Of a stretch of DNA of 64,000 bases, positions 17,270-26,733 are shown in pieces. The position numbers and the translations under genes are program-made. The stretch covers positions 124,001-188,000 of the forward strand of contig NZ_JOFL01000013.1 of the NCBI RefSeq assembly GCF_000719265.1. The letters run 5' to 3'. This stretch comes from Streptomyces roseoverticillatus (GTDB lineage Bacteria; Actinomycetota; Actinomycetes; Streptomycetales; Streptomycetaceae). The stretch's first letter is position 1. Each line of letters begins with the position of its first letter. The notes beneath the pieces were generated by a model. The model was not told the DNA's origin. It searched no databases and saw nothing but the letters and a program-made list of their open reading frames with translations.

Positions 17270-19264
17270 ATGGACGTGAAGCGCTACTTCCGTGGGCCGG
17301 TCATGTGGATCGTGCTGGCCGTCCTCGCCGTGGTCGTGTTGATGCAGGTCGTCGGCTCCGGCGGCGGCTACAAGTCGGTGGACACCAGCCAGGTCGTTAA
17401 CGCGATCAACAAGGACCTGGTGAAATCGGCCGAGCTGACGACCGGTGACGAGAACAAGATCAAGGTTGAGCTCAAGGACGGCCAGAAGGTCAAGGGCTCC
17501 AGCAAGATCCAGGCGAACTACATCGGCGAGCAGGGCGTTGACATCGCCAAGTCCCTGCAGGCCAACGCCGAAAAGAACATGATCCCCGAGGGATACAACG
17601 TCTCGACGTCCAAGCAGAACCCGTTCATCGGCGTCCTGCTGTCGTTGCTGCCGTTCGTCCTCATCGTCGTGGTCTTCCTGTTCCTGATGAACCAGATGCA
17701 GGGCGGCGGCTCCCGGGTCATGAACTTCGGGAAGTCCAAGGCCAAGCTGATCACCAAGGACACCCCCAAGACGACCTTCTCCGACGTCGCAGGCGCCGAC
17801 GAGGCCGTCGAGGAGCTCCACGAGATCAAGGAGTTCCTGCAGGAGCCGGCGAAGTTCCAGGCCGTCGGCGCCAAGATTCCCAAGGGTGTGCTGCTCTACG
17901 GCCCGCCCGGTACGGGCAAGACCCTGCTCGCGCGCGCCGTCGCCGGCGAGGCGGGCGTGCCCTTCTACTCGATCTCCGGCTCCGACTTCGTCGAGATGTT
18001 CGTGGGTGTCGGCGCCTCGCGCGTCCGTGACCTCTTCGAGCAGGCCAAGGCCAACGCCCCGGCCATCGTCTTCGTCGACGAGATCGACGCGGTCGGCCGC
18101 CACCGCGGCGCCGGCCTCGGCGGCGGTCACGACGAGCGCGAGCAGACCCTGAACCAGCTCCTTGTCGAGATGGACGGCTTCGACGTGAAGGGCGGCGTCA
18201 TCCTGATCGCCGCCACGAACCGGCCCGACATCCTCGACCCGGCGCTGCTGCGGCCCGGCCGTTTCGACCGGCAGATCGCCGTCGACCGCCCGGACATGCA
18301 GGGCCGCCTGGAGATCCTCAAGGTCCACCAGAAGGGCAAGCCGGTCGCCCCGGACGTCGACCTGTCGGCCGTCGCCCGCCGCACCCCCGGCTTCACCGGT
18401 GCCGATCTCTCCAACGTGCTGAACGAGGCCGCCCTGCTGACGGCCCGCAGCGACCGGAAGCTGATCGACAACCACATGCTGGACGAGGCGATCGACCGCG
18501 TCGTGGCCGGCCCGCAGAAGCGGACCCGGATCATGAGCGACAAGGAGAAGAAGATCACCGCGTACCACGAGGGCGGTCACGCCCTGGTCGCGGCGGCCTC
18601 TCCGAACTCCGACCCGGTGCACAAGATCACGATCCTGTCCCGCGGCCGCGCCCTCGGCTACACCATGGTCCTCCCCGACGAGGACAAGTACTCCACCACG
18701 CGCAACGAAATGCTCGACCAGCTGGCGTACATGCTGGGCGGCCGCGCCGCGGAGGAGCTCGTCTTCCACGACCCGACCACCGGTGCCGCCAACGACATCG
18801 AGAAGGCCACGGCCACGGCCCGCTCGATGGTCACGCAGTACGGCATGACCGAGCGCCTCGGCGCGATCAAGTTCGGCTCCGACAATTCCGAGCCGTTCCT
18901 GGGCCGCGAGATGTCGCACCAGCGCGACTACTCCGAAGAGGTCGCCGCGCTGGTCGACGAAGAGGTCAAGAAGCTCATCGAGACCGCGCACAACGAGGCG
19001 TGGGAGATCCTCGTCGAGAACCGCGACATCCTCGACAACCTGGTTCTGGCCCTCCTGGAGAAGGAGACGCTGAACAAGGAGGAGATCGCCGAGATCTTCA
19101 AGCACGTGGTCCGGCGCCCCGCCCGCCCGGCGTGGACCGGCTCCTCGCGCCGCACCCCGTCCACCCGCCCGCCGGTGCTCTCCCCCAAGGAGCTCGCCCC
19201 GAGCAACGGCGGCCAGGCGATCGAGCAGTCCGCCCTCCCGGACGACACCCGGCCGGAGAGCTGA
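17270..19264 (+). CDS. ftsH: ATP-dependent zinc metalloprotease FtsH
   Basis: A 664-aa membrane-anchored AAA+ protease that degrades misassembled membrane proteins and regulators. It has TM1 at about 10-28, an extracytoplasmic domain, TM2 at about 118-141, Walker A GPPGTGKT at 211-218, Walker B IVFVDEID at about 266-273, and the zinc site HEGGH at 433-437. The C-terminus is a Pro/Ser-rich disordered tail. The conserved start [16 protein letters not shown] corresponds to ATG 17270, although the frame is open from 17066. No strong ribosome binding site is seen. It is followed by two hairpins before folE. Confidence 0.96.
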   Translation: MDVKRYFRGPVMWIVLAVLAVVVLMQVVGSGGGYKSVDTSQVVNAINKDLVKSAELTTGDENKIKVELKDGQKVKGSSKIQANYIGEQGVDIAKSLQANAEKNMIPEGYNVSTSKQNPFIGVLLSLLPFVLIVVVFLFLMNQMQGGGSRVMNFGKSKAKLITKDTPKTTFSDVAGADEAVEELHEIKEFLQEPAKFQAVGAKIPKGVLLYGPPGTGKTLLARAVAGEAGVPFYSISGSDFVEMFVGVGASRVRDLFEQAKANAPAIVFVDEIDAVGRHRGAGLGGGHDEREQTLNQLLVEMDGFDVKGGVILIAATNRPDILDPALLRPGRFDRQIAVDRPDMQGRLEILKVHQKGKPVAPDVDLSAVARRTPGFTGADLSNVLNEAALLTARSDRKLIDNHMLDEAIDRVVAGPQKRTRIMSDKEKKITAYHEGGHALVAAASPNSDPVHKITILSRGRALGYTMVLPDEDKYSTTRNEMLDQLAYMLGGRAAEELVFHDPTTGAANDIEKATATARSMVTQYGMTERLGAIKFGSDNSEPFLGREMSHQRDYSEEVAALVDEEVKKLIETAHNEAWEILVENRDILDNLVLALLEKETLNKEEIAEIFKHVVRRPARPAWTGSSRRTPSTRPPVLSPKELAPSNGGQAIEQSALPDDTRPES

Positions 19265-19287
19265 TCACAGCCGCTCCGTAAGGCTCA

Positions 19288-19358
19288 CGGGCCCTGCACC
19301 ACAGGGCCCGGAATGGATGCCGCGTCACCCAGGTTTTAGCCTGGTGGACGCGGCATCC
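19288..19358. terminator. Double hairpin between ftsH and folE
   Basis: CGGGCCCTG...CAGGGCCCG (19288-19310) forms one stem. GGATGCCGCGTC...GACGCGGCATCC (19315-19358), with an inner ACCCAGG/CCTGGT pairing around TTTTAG, forms a second. Tandem strong hairpins suggest ftsH termination and a separate folE promoter. Confidence 0.75.
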
Positions 19359-19412
19359 CGTTTATCCGGGCGGTGCCGGTTGGTACATACGTACGAGAGA
19401 ACGAGGCACTCC

Positions 19413-20018
19413 ATGACCGACCCGGTGACCCTGGACGCCGTGCGGAGCGTCGGCGCATTCGACGAGAAGCGCGCCGAGAACGCGGTGCGGGAGCTGTTGC
19501 TCGCCGTGGGCGAGGACCCGGACCGGGAGGGCCTGCGGGAGACGCCGGCGCGGGTGGCGCGCGCGTACAAGGAGATATTCGCGGGCCTCTGGCAGGAGCC
19601 GGAGGACGTGCTGACCACGACGTTCGACCTCGGTCACGACGAGATGGTGCTCGTCCGCGACATCGAGGTCTACAGCACGTGCGAGCACCACCTGGTGCCG
19701 TTCCACGGCGTGGCGCACGTCGGCTACATCCCGTCGACCAGCGGGAAGATCACCGGCCTGTCGAAGCTCGCCCGCCTCGTGGACGTCTTCGCCCGCCGGC
19801 CCCAGGTCCAGGAGCGGCTCACCACGCAGATCGCGGACTCCCTGATGGAGATCCTGGAGCCGCGGGGCGTGGTCGTCGTCATCGAGTGCGAGCACATGTG
19901 CATGTCCATGCGGGGCATCCGCAAGCCGGGCGCGAAGACGCTGACCTCCGCGGTGCGGGGTCAGCTGCGTGACCCGGCCACGCGGGCCGAGGCGATGAGC
20001 CTGATCATGGCTCGATAG
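19413..20018 (+). CDS. folE: GTP cyclohydrolase I
   Basis: First committed step of tetrahydrofolate synthesis: GTP to 7,8-dihydroneopterin triphosphate. A 201-aa enzyme with the zinc ligands in [12 protein letters not shown] and [12 protein letters not shown], and [20 protein letters not shown] in the active-site tunnel. The start is ATG 19413 ([12 protein letters not shown]), with GAGG a few bases upstream. It is separated from the folP-folB-folK operon by the convergent esterase and the lysyltransferase gene. Confidence 0.96.
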   Translation: MTDPVTLDAVRSVGAFDEKRAENAVRELLLAVGEDPDREGLRETPARVARAYKEIFAGLWQEPEDVLTTTFDLGHDEMVLVRDIEVYSTCEHHLVPFHGVAHVGYIPSTSGKITGLSKLARLVDVFARRPQVQERLTTQIADSLMEILEPRGVVVVIECEHMCMSMRGIRKPGAKTLTSAVRGQLRDPATRAEAMSLIMAR

Positions 20019-20035
20019 CCGGATCAATCGCTGGG

Positions 20036-20200
20036 TCCGGCACCGCCGGGATGCGCCCTCGTGGCTGGTCGCCGTTGCGGCGGAAGGTTTTCGCAGCGGC
20101 GGCAGACAGTGGGTGATGCGGCAGCAAAATCGCTTGCTGCCGCAAAAAAATGCCCGCCGCAGCGGCGACGAGCCACGACGGCGGGGGTCCGGCGGAATGC
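20036..20200. repeat. Repeat copy and A-tailed hairpin between convergent folE and esterase
   Basis: CACCGCCGGGATGCGCCC...GGCTGGTCGCC (20040-20083) and CCCGCCGCAGCGGCGACGAG...GGGTCCGGCGGAATGCCC (20153-20200) are inverted copies of the dispersed repeat. Between them TGCGGCAGCAA/TTGCTGCCGCA (20117-20144) forms a perfect 11-bp stem, followed by a run of A. It probably separates the convergent folE and esterase transcripts. Confidence 0.7.
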
Positions 20201-20233
20201 CCACAGGCGTCACCGGAACGTATCGGCGAACCG

Positions 20234-21343
20234 CTACGCGGAGAGGCGGCTGCCCATCCACTTCAGCGTCGGGTTGAGCTCACGACGCCACGTGTTGAAG
20301 TTGTGACCGCCCGTGTCGAGGACGATCGACGAGACGCGGGCCGGAGCCTTGATCGCGTTGATGAACTTCATGGTGTCCTTGTAGTTGTGCTCGCCCTGCT
20401 TGCTGGTGGTCACCAGCAGCGAGACGGGCGGCATCTCCTTGTTCTTCAGCCGCCACAGCAGGTCGTTCTCGTTCTCCAGCTGCTTGCTGCCGCCGAAGAG
20501 GGAGCCGGTCGTCGGGTCCTGCGGAGCCTTGTAGTAGCCGGAGAGCGCGGCCGCGGCGCTGTACGCGTCCGGGTGGCGCATGGCGATCTTCAGCGCGCAG
20601 TAGCCGCCGGTGGAGTCGCCGATCATGCCCCAGTTCGCGGCCTTGTCGCCGACGCGGTAGTGCTGGGCGACGGCCTTGCGCAGGTCCTTGGTGAAGAAGG
20701 TCTCGGCCTGCGGGCCGTTCGGTATGTCCATGCACTCGGTGTCGCGCTGGCCGACGATGGACGGACGCATCATCACCAGGACGGTGGGCTGCATCTTCTT
20801 GTCCTTGCTCAGCTTGTGCGCGCGGACGGGGTAGTCGAGCCCTTTGATGAGCGCCTCGGCGGTGCCCGGGTAGCCGGTCAGGACGACGGAGGCGGGAAAC
20901 TTGCGGTTCGCGTACTCCGGCTGGAAGTACTCCGGCGGCAGGTAGACGTACGCCGGGCCGTTGATCTTGGACTCGACGCCGGCGACCTGGATCTTCTCGA
21001 TCTTTCCGCCGACGCGCGGGACGTTGCCGCGGGGCACCTTGACGGCCTGGGTGTTCACGACCTGCACCCGCTTGCCGCTGGCGCTGTGGTCGACGACCAC
21101 GCCCTCCTCCTTGACCTGACCGAAGAGGTCGGCCCAGGAGCCGTAGAAGCCGAAGGACTGGTTGGCCCAGAGACCGATCGCTGCGAACAGGGTGAGCTGC
21201 GTGGCCAGCATCATGCCCACCCTGCCGAGTATGGAGCCCACGCTCCGTTTGCCCAGGCGAGGCCAGAGCCAGATGGTCAACGCGAAGAGCACTATCGCAG
21301 CCGCGATGGCAAGCAGCAGTACTGCCATGCTGGTGAGACCCAT
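20234..21343 (-). CDS. Membrane-anchored esterase-D-like alpha/beta hydrolase
   Basis: A 369-aa protein with two N-terminal hydrophobic helices (about 5-28 and 42-60) and an esterase D/mycolyltransferase-type hydrolase domain outside the membrane. The nucleophile elbow is GMIGDSTGGYCALKIA (Ser in GDSTGG) and the catalytic His is in DTGGHNFNTWR. Members hydrolyse or transfer acyl groups; the substrate is unknown here. It is divergent from the MprF-like lysyltransferase (170 bp between starts), suggesting a joint role in envelope lipid or surface modification. Confidence 0.85.
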   Translation of the reverse strand: MGLTSMAVLLLAIAAAIVLFALTIWLWPRLGKRSVGSILGRVGMMLATQLTLFAAIGLWANQSFGFYGSWADLFGQVKEEGVVVDHSASGKRVQVVNTQAVKVPRGNVPRVGGKIEKIQVAGVESKINGPAYVYLPPEYFQPEYANRKFPASVVLTGYPGTAEALIKGLDYPVRAHKLSKDKKMQPTVLVMMRPSIVGQRDTECMDIPNGPQAETFFTKDLRKAVAQHYRVGDKAANWGMIGDSTGGYCALKIAMRHPDAYSAAAALSGYYKAPQDPTTGSLFGGSKQLENENDLLWRLKNKEMPPVSLLVTTSKQGEHNYKDTMKFINAIKAPARVSSIVLDTGGHNFNTWRRELNPTLKWMGSRLSA

Positions 21344-21513
21344 GAGGTGCTTTCTGCCGAGGCGACCCGGCGCCGAGTCGCGGAATGGTTACGTCTTTCC
21401 GGGCTCGGCCCCCCGCGGAACCTCAACCCCGAAACCGTCGTCCTACAGGGCGCACATTGTCCGGGCGCTGCCGCCGCATGGCGCACGTCCACTCGACAGG
21501 ACGACGGGAAGAG

Positions 21514-23367
21514 ATGTCTGTCAGGGTAGATGGCAAAAAGTCCGATGGGGTTCCCGAGGGAACCAAGCGACTGTCGAGGCTTGCGCGTATCGTCAGAGGG
21601 CCCAAGCCCGAGAACGTGCCTGCCGTCGTGGGAACGGTCGCCGCCCTCATCGGCCTGGTCGACGTCCTTGCCGGTGTGGTTCCGCGGTTCCGCTGGAGCA
21701 AGGTCCACAGCCTCGCCGAGGTGCTGCCCGGCTCGGTGACCCAGCTCGCCGCGGCCGGTTCGATCATCGTCGGCGTCCTGCTGCTGATGCTGGCCCACGG
21801 CCTCAAGCGGGCCAAGCAGCGCGCCTGGCTCGCCGCCGTGGTGCTGCTGCCCATCGGTGCGGCCGCGCAGCTCGTCTACCGCCACTCCTACATCGGCGCC
21901 ATCCTGTCGCTGCTGCTCTTCATCTACCTCGTGTGGCACAAGAGCTCCTTCTACGCGCTCCCGGACCCGCGCAGCCGCTGGAAGGTCGCGGCCAACTTCG
22001 TGCTGATGGGCGCGCTCAGCTTCGGCCTCGGCTGGGTGATCGTCGGCTCGCACCCGGACCAGATGATCGGCGACCCGCCGGTGATCGAGCAGATCGAGCA
22101 CGTGATCTGGGGCCTCTTCGGCTTCGAGGGCTCGATCCGCTACACCGAGCACGTCGACTACACCGTCGGCTACTCCCTGGGCGCCCTCGGTCTGCTGACC
22201 GTCGCCACCACCGCCTACCTGGCCTTCATGCCCGCGTACCCGGCCGCCGTCCTCACCGAGGAGGACGAGGACAAGCTGCGCGAGCTGCTCGCCAAGCACG
22301 GTGCCCGCGACTCGCTCGGCCACTTCGCGCTGCGCCGCGACAAGAGCGCGGTCTTCTCGCCCTCCGGCAAGGCGGCCGTCTCCTACCGCGTCGTCTCCGG
22401 CGTGATGCTCGCGAGCGGTGACCCGATCGGTGACGTCGAGGCCTGGCCCGGCGCGATCGAGAAGTTCATGGAGCTGGCCAAGCGCCACTCCTGGACGCCC
22501 GCCGTCGCCGGCTGCAGCGAGACCGGCGGCGAGGTGTGGACCCGCGAGACCGGGCTCGACGCCCTGGAGATGGGCGACGAGGCCATCGTGGAGGTGTCCG
22601 ACTTCTCCCTCACCGGCCGGTCCATGCGCAACGTCCGCCAGATGGTCAAGCGCATCGAGCGCAACGGCTACAGCACCAAGGTGCGCCGCGTCGGCGACCT
22701 CTCCCCGGAGGAGCTGGAGGCCGTCCAGAAGGCCGCCAACGCCTGGCGCGACACCGAGGACGAGCGCGGCTTCTCCATGGCCCTGGGCCGCATCGGCGAC
22801 CCGAAGGACCTGGACGCCATCATCGCCACCGCCCACAAGGACCCGGAGGAGGGCGAGGACTGCCCGTTCGGCGACCTCCGCGCCATGCAGCACTACGTGC
22901 CGTGGGGCCCGGACGGCAGCTCGCTGGAGCTCATGCGCCGCGACCGCAGCGCGGACCCGGGCATGAACGAGCTCCTGATCGTCGCCTTCCTGCAGGCCGC
23001 GCCCGAGCTCAAGGTCAAGCGCCTGTCGCTGAACTTCGCGTTCTTCCGCTCCGCCCTGGAGCGCGGCGGCAAGCTGGGCGCCGGCCCGGTCGTGCGCATC
23101 CAGCGCTCGGTGCTGGTCTTCCTCTCGCGCTGGTTCCAGATCGAGTCGCTGTACAAGTTCAACGAGAAGTTCCGGCCGCGCTGGGAGCCCCGCTTCATCG
23201 TCTTCCCGAACAGCCGCGACCTGCCCCGCATCGGCTTCGCGATGATGCAGGCGGAGGGCTTCCTGGAGCTGCCGCGCCTGCTGCGCCGCCGCCCCGCCCC
23301 GCCGAAGGACGTCCTGGACGACGCGGACGAGCAGGTCTCGGCCGCGGAGGTCACCCGCGCGGCGTGA
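21514..23367 (+). CDS. MprF-like phosphatidylglycerol lysyltransferase-domain membrane protein
   Basis: A 617-aa protein. The N-terminal 250 residues hold about six membrane helices; the C-terminal 350 residues are a DUF2156/MprF catalytic domain (FALRRDKSAVFSPSGKAAVS, RNVRQMVKRIERNGYSTKV, and KFNEKFRPRWEPRFIVFP near the end). MprF enzymes move lysine from Lys-tRNA to phosphatidylglycerol, lowering the surface charge and giving resistance to cationic peptides. The substrate is inferred. The start is ATG 21514, with GGGAAGAG upstream; the frame opens further upstream. It is divergent from the esterase. Confidence 0.86.
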   Translation: MSVRVDGKKSDGVPEGTKRLSRLARIVRGPKPENVPAVVGTVAALIGLVDVLAGVVPRFRWSKVHSLAEVLPGSVTQLAAAGSIIVGVLLLMLAHGLKRAKQRAWLAAVVLLPIGAAAQLVYRHSYIGAILSLLLFIYLVWHKSSFYALPDPRSRWKVAANFVLMGALSFGLGWVIVGSHPDQMIGDPPVIEQIEHVIWGLFGFEGSIRYTEHVDYTVGYSLGALGLLTVATTAYLAFMPAYPAAVLTEEDEDKLRELLAKHGARDSLGHFALRRDKSAVFSPSGKAAVSYRVVSGVMLASGDPIGDVEAWPGAIEKFMELAKRHSWTPAVAGCSETGGEVWTRETGLDALEMGDEAIVEVSDFSLTGRSMRNVRQMVKRIERNGYSTKVRRVGDLSPEELEAVQKAANAWRDTEDERGFSMALGRIGDPKDLDAIIATAHKDPEEGEDCPFGDLRAMQHYVPWGPDGSSLELMRRDRSADPGMNELLIVAFLQAAPELKVKRLSLNFAFFRSALERGGKLGAGPVVRIQRSVLVFLSRWFQIESLYKFNEKFRPRWEPRFIVFPNSRDLPRIGFAMMQAEGFLELPRLLRRRPAPPKDVLDDADEQVSAAEVTRAA

Positions 23368-23417
23368 GCGCGCCTTGCGAGCGCGCCGTGGTGATCCCGC
23401 TGAACACGCGTGCGGCA

Positions 23418-23448
23418 GTGCCCCCGACCGGCTTCCGGTCGGGGGCAC
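23418..23448. terminator. Perfect 14-bp-stem terminator
   Basis: GTGCCCCCGACCGG and CCGGTCGGGGGCAC flank a CTT loop, followed by TCCTCTTT. It ends the lysyltransferase transcript just before folP. Confidence 0.85.
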
Positions 23449-23479
23449 TCCTCTTTGCGGCACGCCCTAGGCTGGACCC

Positions 23480-24424
23480 ATGAGTACCTTGCGCGGTCGT
23501 CCCGGGCCCGTCGGTCTGCCGGAGTGGAATCGCTGTGCGGTGATGGGCGTCGTCAACGTCACGCCGGACTCGTTCTCCGACGGCGGGCGCTGGTTCGACT
23601 CCGAACTCGCGGTCAAGCGCGGGCTGGACCTGATCGCGGGCGGTGCCGACCTGGTCGACGTGGGCGGCGAGTCCACCCGCCCCGGCGCCTCGCGGGTCGA
23701 CGAGGGCGAGGAGCTGCGCCGGGTCGTGCCCGTGGTCCGCGAGCTGGTGGCCGAGGGGGCCGTGGTGTCGGTGGACACCATGCGCGCCTCGGTCGCGGAG
23801 GCGGCCGTGGAGGCCGGGGCGACGCTGGTCAACGATGTGAGCGGCGGCCTCGCGGACCCGGCGATGGTGCCCGTCGTGGCCACGGCCCGGGTGCCCTTCG
23901 TGGTGATGCACTGGCGCGGCTTCAGCGCCGACATGAACAGCCGGGCCGTCTACGGGGACGTGGTCGGCGAGGTCCTCGCCGAGCTCCGGGAGCGGCTGGA
24001 CGCCGTGGTCGAGGGCGGCGTCGACCCGGACCGGCTCGTCGTCGATCCCGGTCTGGGGTTCGCCAAGAAGGCCGAGCACGACCTGGCCCTGGTCGCGGGC
24101 CTGGCGCGGCTGCGCAGGGAGCTGGAGCTGCCGATGCTGGTGGCCGCCTCCCGCAAGCGCTTCCTCGGCCGGGTGCTGGCCGGCCCCGGGGGCGAGCCGC
24201 CGCCGGCCCGGGAGCGGGACGCCGCGACGGCCGCGGTCTCGGCGCTCGCGGCGCGCGAGGGAGCGTGGGCGGTCCGGGTGCATGAGGTGCGGGCCAGCGC
24301 GGACGCGGTGCGCGTGGTGCGGGCGGTGCAGGAGGCCGCCGAGTCCGGGGAGATCGCCGAGGCCGCGGAGGCACCGCGGCCGGCGGGTGCGGCAGGCGCG
24401 TCGGGCGCCGAGGGGGGCATGTGA
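23480..24424 (+). CDS. folP: Dihydropteroate synthase
   Basis: Condenses p-aminobenzoate with hydroxymethyl-dihydropterin diphosphate to dihydropteroate; the target of sulfonamides. A 314-aa TIM barrel. Both signatures are intact: MGVVNVTPDSFSDGG and DVGGESTRPGASRV. Substrate-binding RKRFLGRVLAG lies near residue 225. The C-terminus carries an Ala/Glu-rich extension of about 35 residues. It overlaps the next gene by 4 nt (GTGA), so it leads the folate operon. Confidence 0.96.
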   Translation: MSTLRGRPGPVGLPEWNRCAVMGVVNVTPDSFSDGGRWFDSELAVKRGLDLIAGGADLVDVGGESTRPGASRVDEGEELRRVVPVVRELVAEGAVVSVDTMRASVAEAAVEAGATLVNDVSGGLADPAMVPVVATARVPFVVMHWRGFSADMNSRAVYGDVVGEVLAELRERLDAVVEGGVDPDRLVVDPGLGFAKKAEHDLALVAGLARLRRELELPMLVAASRKRFLGRVLAGPGGEPPPARERDAATAAVSALAAREGAWAVRVHEVRASADAVRVVRAVQEAAESGEIAEAAEAPRPAGAAGASGAEGGM

Positions 24425-24918
24425 GCACTGCCCGTACGGACAGCGAGCAGGTAGAGCTGGCGAACACCGCGCTGTACGAGGCGGTGGAGCGCGGCGACAC
24501 GGCCGCGATGGGCCGGCTGTGGCTCGACGATCCCGACGCCGAGGTGTCGTGCGTCCACCCGGGGTGGCCGGTGCTGCGCGGGCGGAGCGAGGTGCTCCGT
24601 TCATATGCGCTGATCATGGCGAGCACGGACTACATCCAGTTCTTCCTGACCGACGTCGAGGTGGCGGTCGCCGGCGACACGGCCCTCGTGACCTGCACGG
24701 AGAACATCCTCAGCGGCGGCCCGGCCGAGGAGGAGGGCGAGCTGGGGCCCCTCGTCGGCCAGCTGGTCGTGGCGACGAACGCCTTCCGGCGCGTCGGCGA
24801 GGAGTGGAAGGTGTGGTCGCACCACGGCTCGCCGGTGCTCGCCGGGCGCGACGAGGAAGAGGACGAAGACGGCACGAACGGTGCGAACGGCGGGGCGGAC
24901 GGTATTCCGGGGGCGTGA
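24421..24918 (+). CDS. NTF2/SnoaL-like protein in the fol operon
   Basis: A 165-aa cone-shaped alpha+beta protein of the nuclear transport factor 2 (SnoaL-like) superfamily: the N-terminal helix TALYEAVERGDTAAMGRLWL, then VSCVHPGWPVLRGRSEVLRS and the strand NAFRRVGEEWKVWSHHGSPV. The C-terminal 20 residues are acidic and disordered. Its role is not known, but it overlaps folP by 4 nt and precedes folB, so a folate-related or housekeeping role is plausible. A GTG start overlaps the folP stop. A 312-bp gap follows. Confidence 0.82.
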   Translation: MSTARTDSEQVELANTALYEAVERGDTAAMGRLWLDDPDAEVSCVHPGWPVLRGRSEVLRSYALIMASTDYIQFFLTDVEVAVAGDTALVTCTENILSGGPAEEEGELGPLVGQLVVATNAFRRVGEEWKVWSHHGSPVLAGRDEEEDEDGTNGANGGADGIPGA

Positions 24919-25230
24919 CGTATCTCGCGTTGCGCCGTGTTCCCCGAGGGACCGCGAGACGTCAGCGCAGTGGGTCCTCGTCACTCGTTCGGGCTGCTCG
25001 GCGGCCGGGTAGGGGTGGGGGACGGGGTCTGCGGGTAAGCGCGGCGGGAGTCGTGGCCGGCCCGGCACGGAGGGCGTCCGAAAGAGCCCGGAACGTGCGG
25101 AAGTATCTGTGAATATGTGGAGAAATCCCTAGCCTCCATGTGCGAGCGCTGTCGGTGCCCGCAGGTAGATTCGACGTGGGTACCAGGCATGGGAGGTGCC
25201 CCCGTCCGACGACCAGCAGGAGTGATTCGT

Positions 25231-25590
25231 GTGGATCGTGTCGCGCTGCGCGGCCTGAAGGCCCGTGGGCACCACGGCGTGTTCCCCCGGGAGCGCGAGG
25301 AGGGCCAGACCTTCATCGTGGACCTCGTCCTGAGCCTGGACACCCGGCCCGCCGCCGCCTCCGACGACCTCACGAAGACCGTGCACTACGGCGTCGTCGC
25401 GGAGGAAGTGGTCGATATCGTCCAGGGAGAGCCCGTCGACCTCATCGAGACCCTGGCCGAGCGAATCGCCCGCAACTGCCTCAAGCACGATGCGGTGCGC
25501 GAGGTGGAGGTGACCGTCCACAAGCCGGACGCCCCCATCACCGTGCCCTTTGACGATGTGACGATCACTATTACGCGGAGCCGAGTATGA
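25231..25590 (+). CDS. folB: Dihydroneopterin aldolase
   Basis: Cleaves dihydroneopterin to hydroxymethyl-dihydropterin and glycolaldehyde. A 119-aa enzyme with GLKARGHHGVFPREREEGQT, catalytic-region KTVHYGVVAEEVVDIVQGEP, LIETLAERIA, and HKPDAPITVPFDDV at the C-terminus. The frame is open from 25117, but GTG 25231 has AGGAG (25218-25222) at 8 nt and gives the standard length. It overlaps folK by ATGA. The 312-bp gap upstream holds no supported gene; a TAGATT (25166-25171) might be a -10 element. Confidence 0.94.
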   Translation: MDRVALRGLKARGHHGVFPREREEGQTFIVDLVLSLDTRPAAASDDLTKTVHYGVVAEEVVDIVQGEPVDLIETLAERIARNCLKHDAVREVEVTVHKPDAPITVPFDDVTITITRSRV

Positions 25591-26180
25591 GCAGCAGCGA
25601 CCCGACCGTGCAGCCGGTGCCCGCCTCCGTGGTGGAGCAGGTGGACGCGGCGGACGTGACCCTGAGCAATCCCAAACGAGCCGTGATCTCTCTGGGCAGC
25701 AACCTCGGCAACCGCCTGGAGACCCTGCAGGGCGCGATCGACGCCCTGGAGGACACGCCCGGCCTCCGGGTCAAGGCCGTCTCCCCGGTCTACGAGACGG
25801 AGCCGTGGGGCGTCGAGCCCGGCACCCAGCCCTCCTACTTCAACGCCGTCGTCCTCGTGAAGACCACCCTCCCGCCGGACTCCCTGCTGGAGCGCGGCCA
25901 CGCCATCGAGGAGGCCTTCGAGCGGGTGCGGGACGAGCGCTGGGGCCCGCGCACCCTTGATGTCGACATCGTCGCCTACCAGGACATCGTCTCCGCCGAC
26001 CCCGTCCTGACCCTGCCGCACCCGCGCGCCCACGAGCGCGCCTTCGTCCTCGCCCCCTGGCACGACGTCGACCCCGAGGCCGTCGTCCCGGGCCGGGGCG
26101 CGGTCGTCGAGCTGCTCGCGGCCGTCGGCACGGAGGGCGTACAGCCCCGTGTCGACCTGGAACTCCGGCTGCCCGAGTAG
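25587..26180 (+). CDS. folK: Hydroxymethyldihydropterin pyrophosphokinase
   Basis: Transfers pyrophosphate from ATP to hydroxymethyl-dihydropterin, giving the FolP substrate. A 197-aa protein with a 30-residue N-terminal extension before the conserved ISLGSNLGNRLETLQGAI. The signature RWGPRTLDVDIVAY and PHPRAHERAFVLAPW are present. Its ATG overlaps the folB TGA. It is followed after 37 bp by the DUF3180 gene. Confidence 0.96.
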   Translation: MSSSDPTVQPVPASVVEQVDAADVTLSNPKRAVISLGSNLGNRLETLQGAIDALEDTPGLRVKAVSPVYETEPWGVEPGTQPSYFNAVVLVKTTLPPDSLLERGHAIEEAFERVRDERWGPRTLDVDIVAYQDIVSADPVLTLPHPRAHERAFVLAPWHDVDPEAVVPGRGAVVELLAAVGTEGVQPRVDLELRLPE

Positions 26181-26217
26181 GCGTTGGACTGCGTGAGAAC
26201 GCGATCGGGATGACGAC

Positions 26218-26724
26218 ATGAGGAGCGACGGCTCGGTGAGGCAACTGCGGATCGGGGTGCTGGCGGGGCTGTTCGCCGTGGCCGGCGTCCTCTCCTGGGC
26301 GGGCGCCCGGCTGTGGGACTCGGTCGGCACGCTGCCGCGGGTGCCGGTGGCCGCGCCCATCGTGCTGGCGGTCATCGCCGTCGTCCTCGGGGCCACGGCG
26401 CTCTCGCTGCGCGCCCGGCTGCGGGCGCAGCGCGAGCGGCGGCCCGGAGCGAAGGGCGTCGATCCGCTGGTGGCCGCCCGCGCGGTCGTCTTCGGCCAGG
26501 CCAGTGCGCTGGTCGCCGCGCTCGTCGCCGGCATGTACGGCGGCGTCGGCGTCTTCCTCGGCCTCGACGGCCTGGACGTCGAGCCCCGCCGCGAGCAGGT
26601 GATCTACGCGGGCGCGTCCGTAGTAACGGGCATCGCCGTGATCGCCGCGGCGTTCTTCCTGGAACGCGTCTGCAAACTCCCGGAAGACGACGACGAGAAC
26701 GGCGACCCGGCCCGGGCACTCTGA
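26218..26724 (+). CDS. DUF3180-family membrane protein
   Basis: A 168-aa protein with four hydrophobic helices (near residues 10-28, 45-62, 88-110 and 125-145), matching the actinobacterial DUF3180 family that regularly follows folK; function unknown. Family-like segments are VDPLVAARAVVFGQASALVA and AGMYGGVGVFLG. The C-terminus is acidic. It is the last gene of the fol operon, followed by the tandem-repeat block. Confidence 0.85.
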   Translation: MRSDGSVRQLRIGVLAGLFAVAGVLSWAGARLWDSVGTLPRVPVAAPIVLAVIAVVLGATALSLRARLRAQRERRPGAKGVDPLVAARAVVFGQASALVAALVAGMYGGVGVFLGLDGLDVEPRREQVIYAGASVVTGIAVIAAAFFLERVCKLPEDDDENGDPARAL

Positions 26725-26733
26725 CCCACCGGA

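Noticed and set aside
18566..18580. Altered zinc motif in FtsH (HEGGH rather than HEAGH)
   Set aside because: Both fit HExxH, and HEGGH is normal for actinobacterial FtsH.
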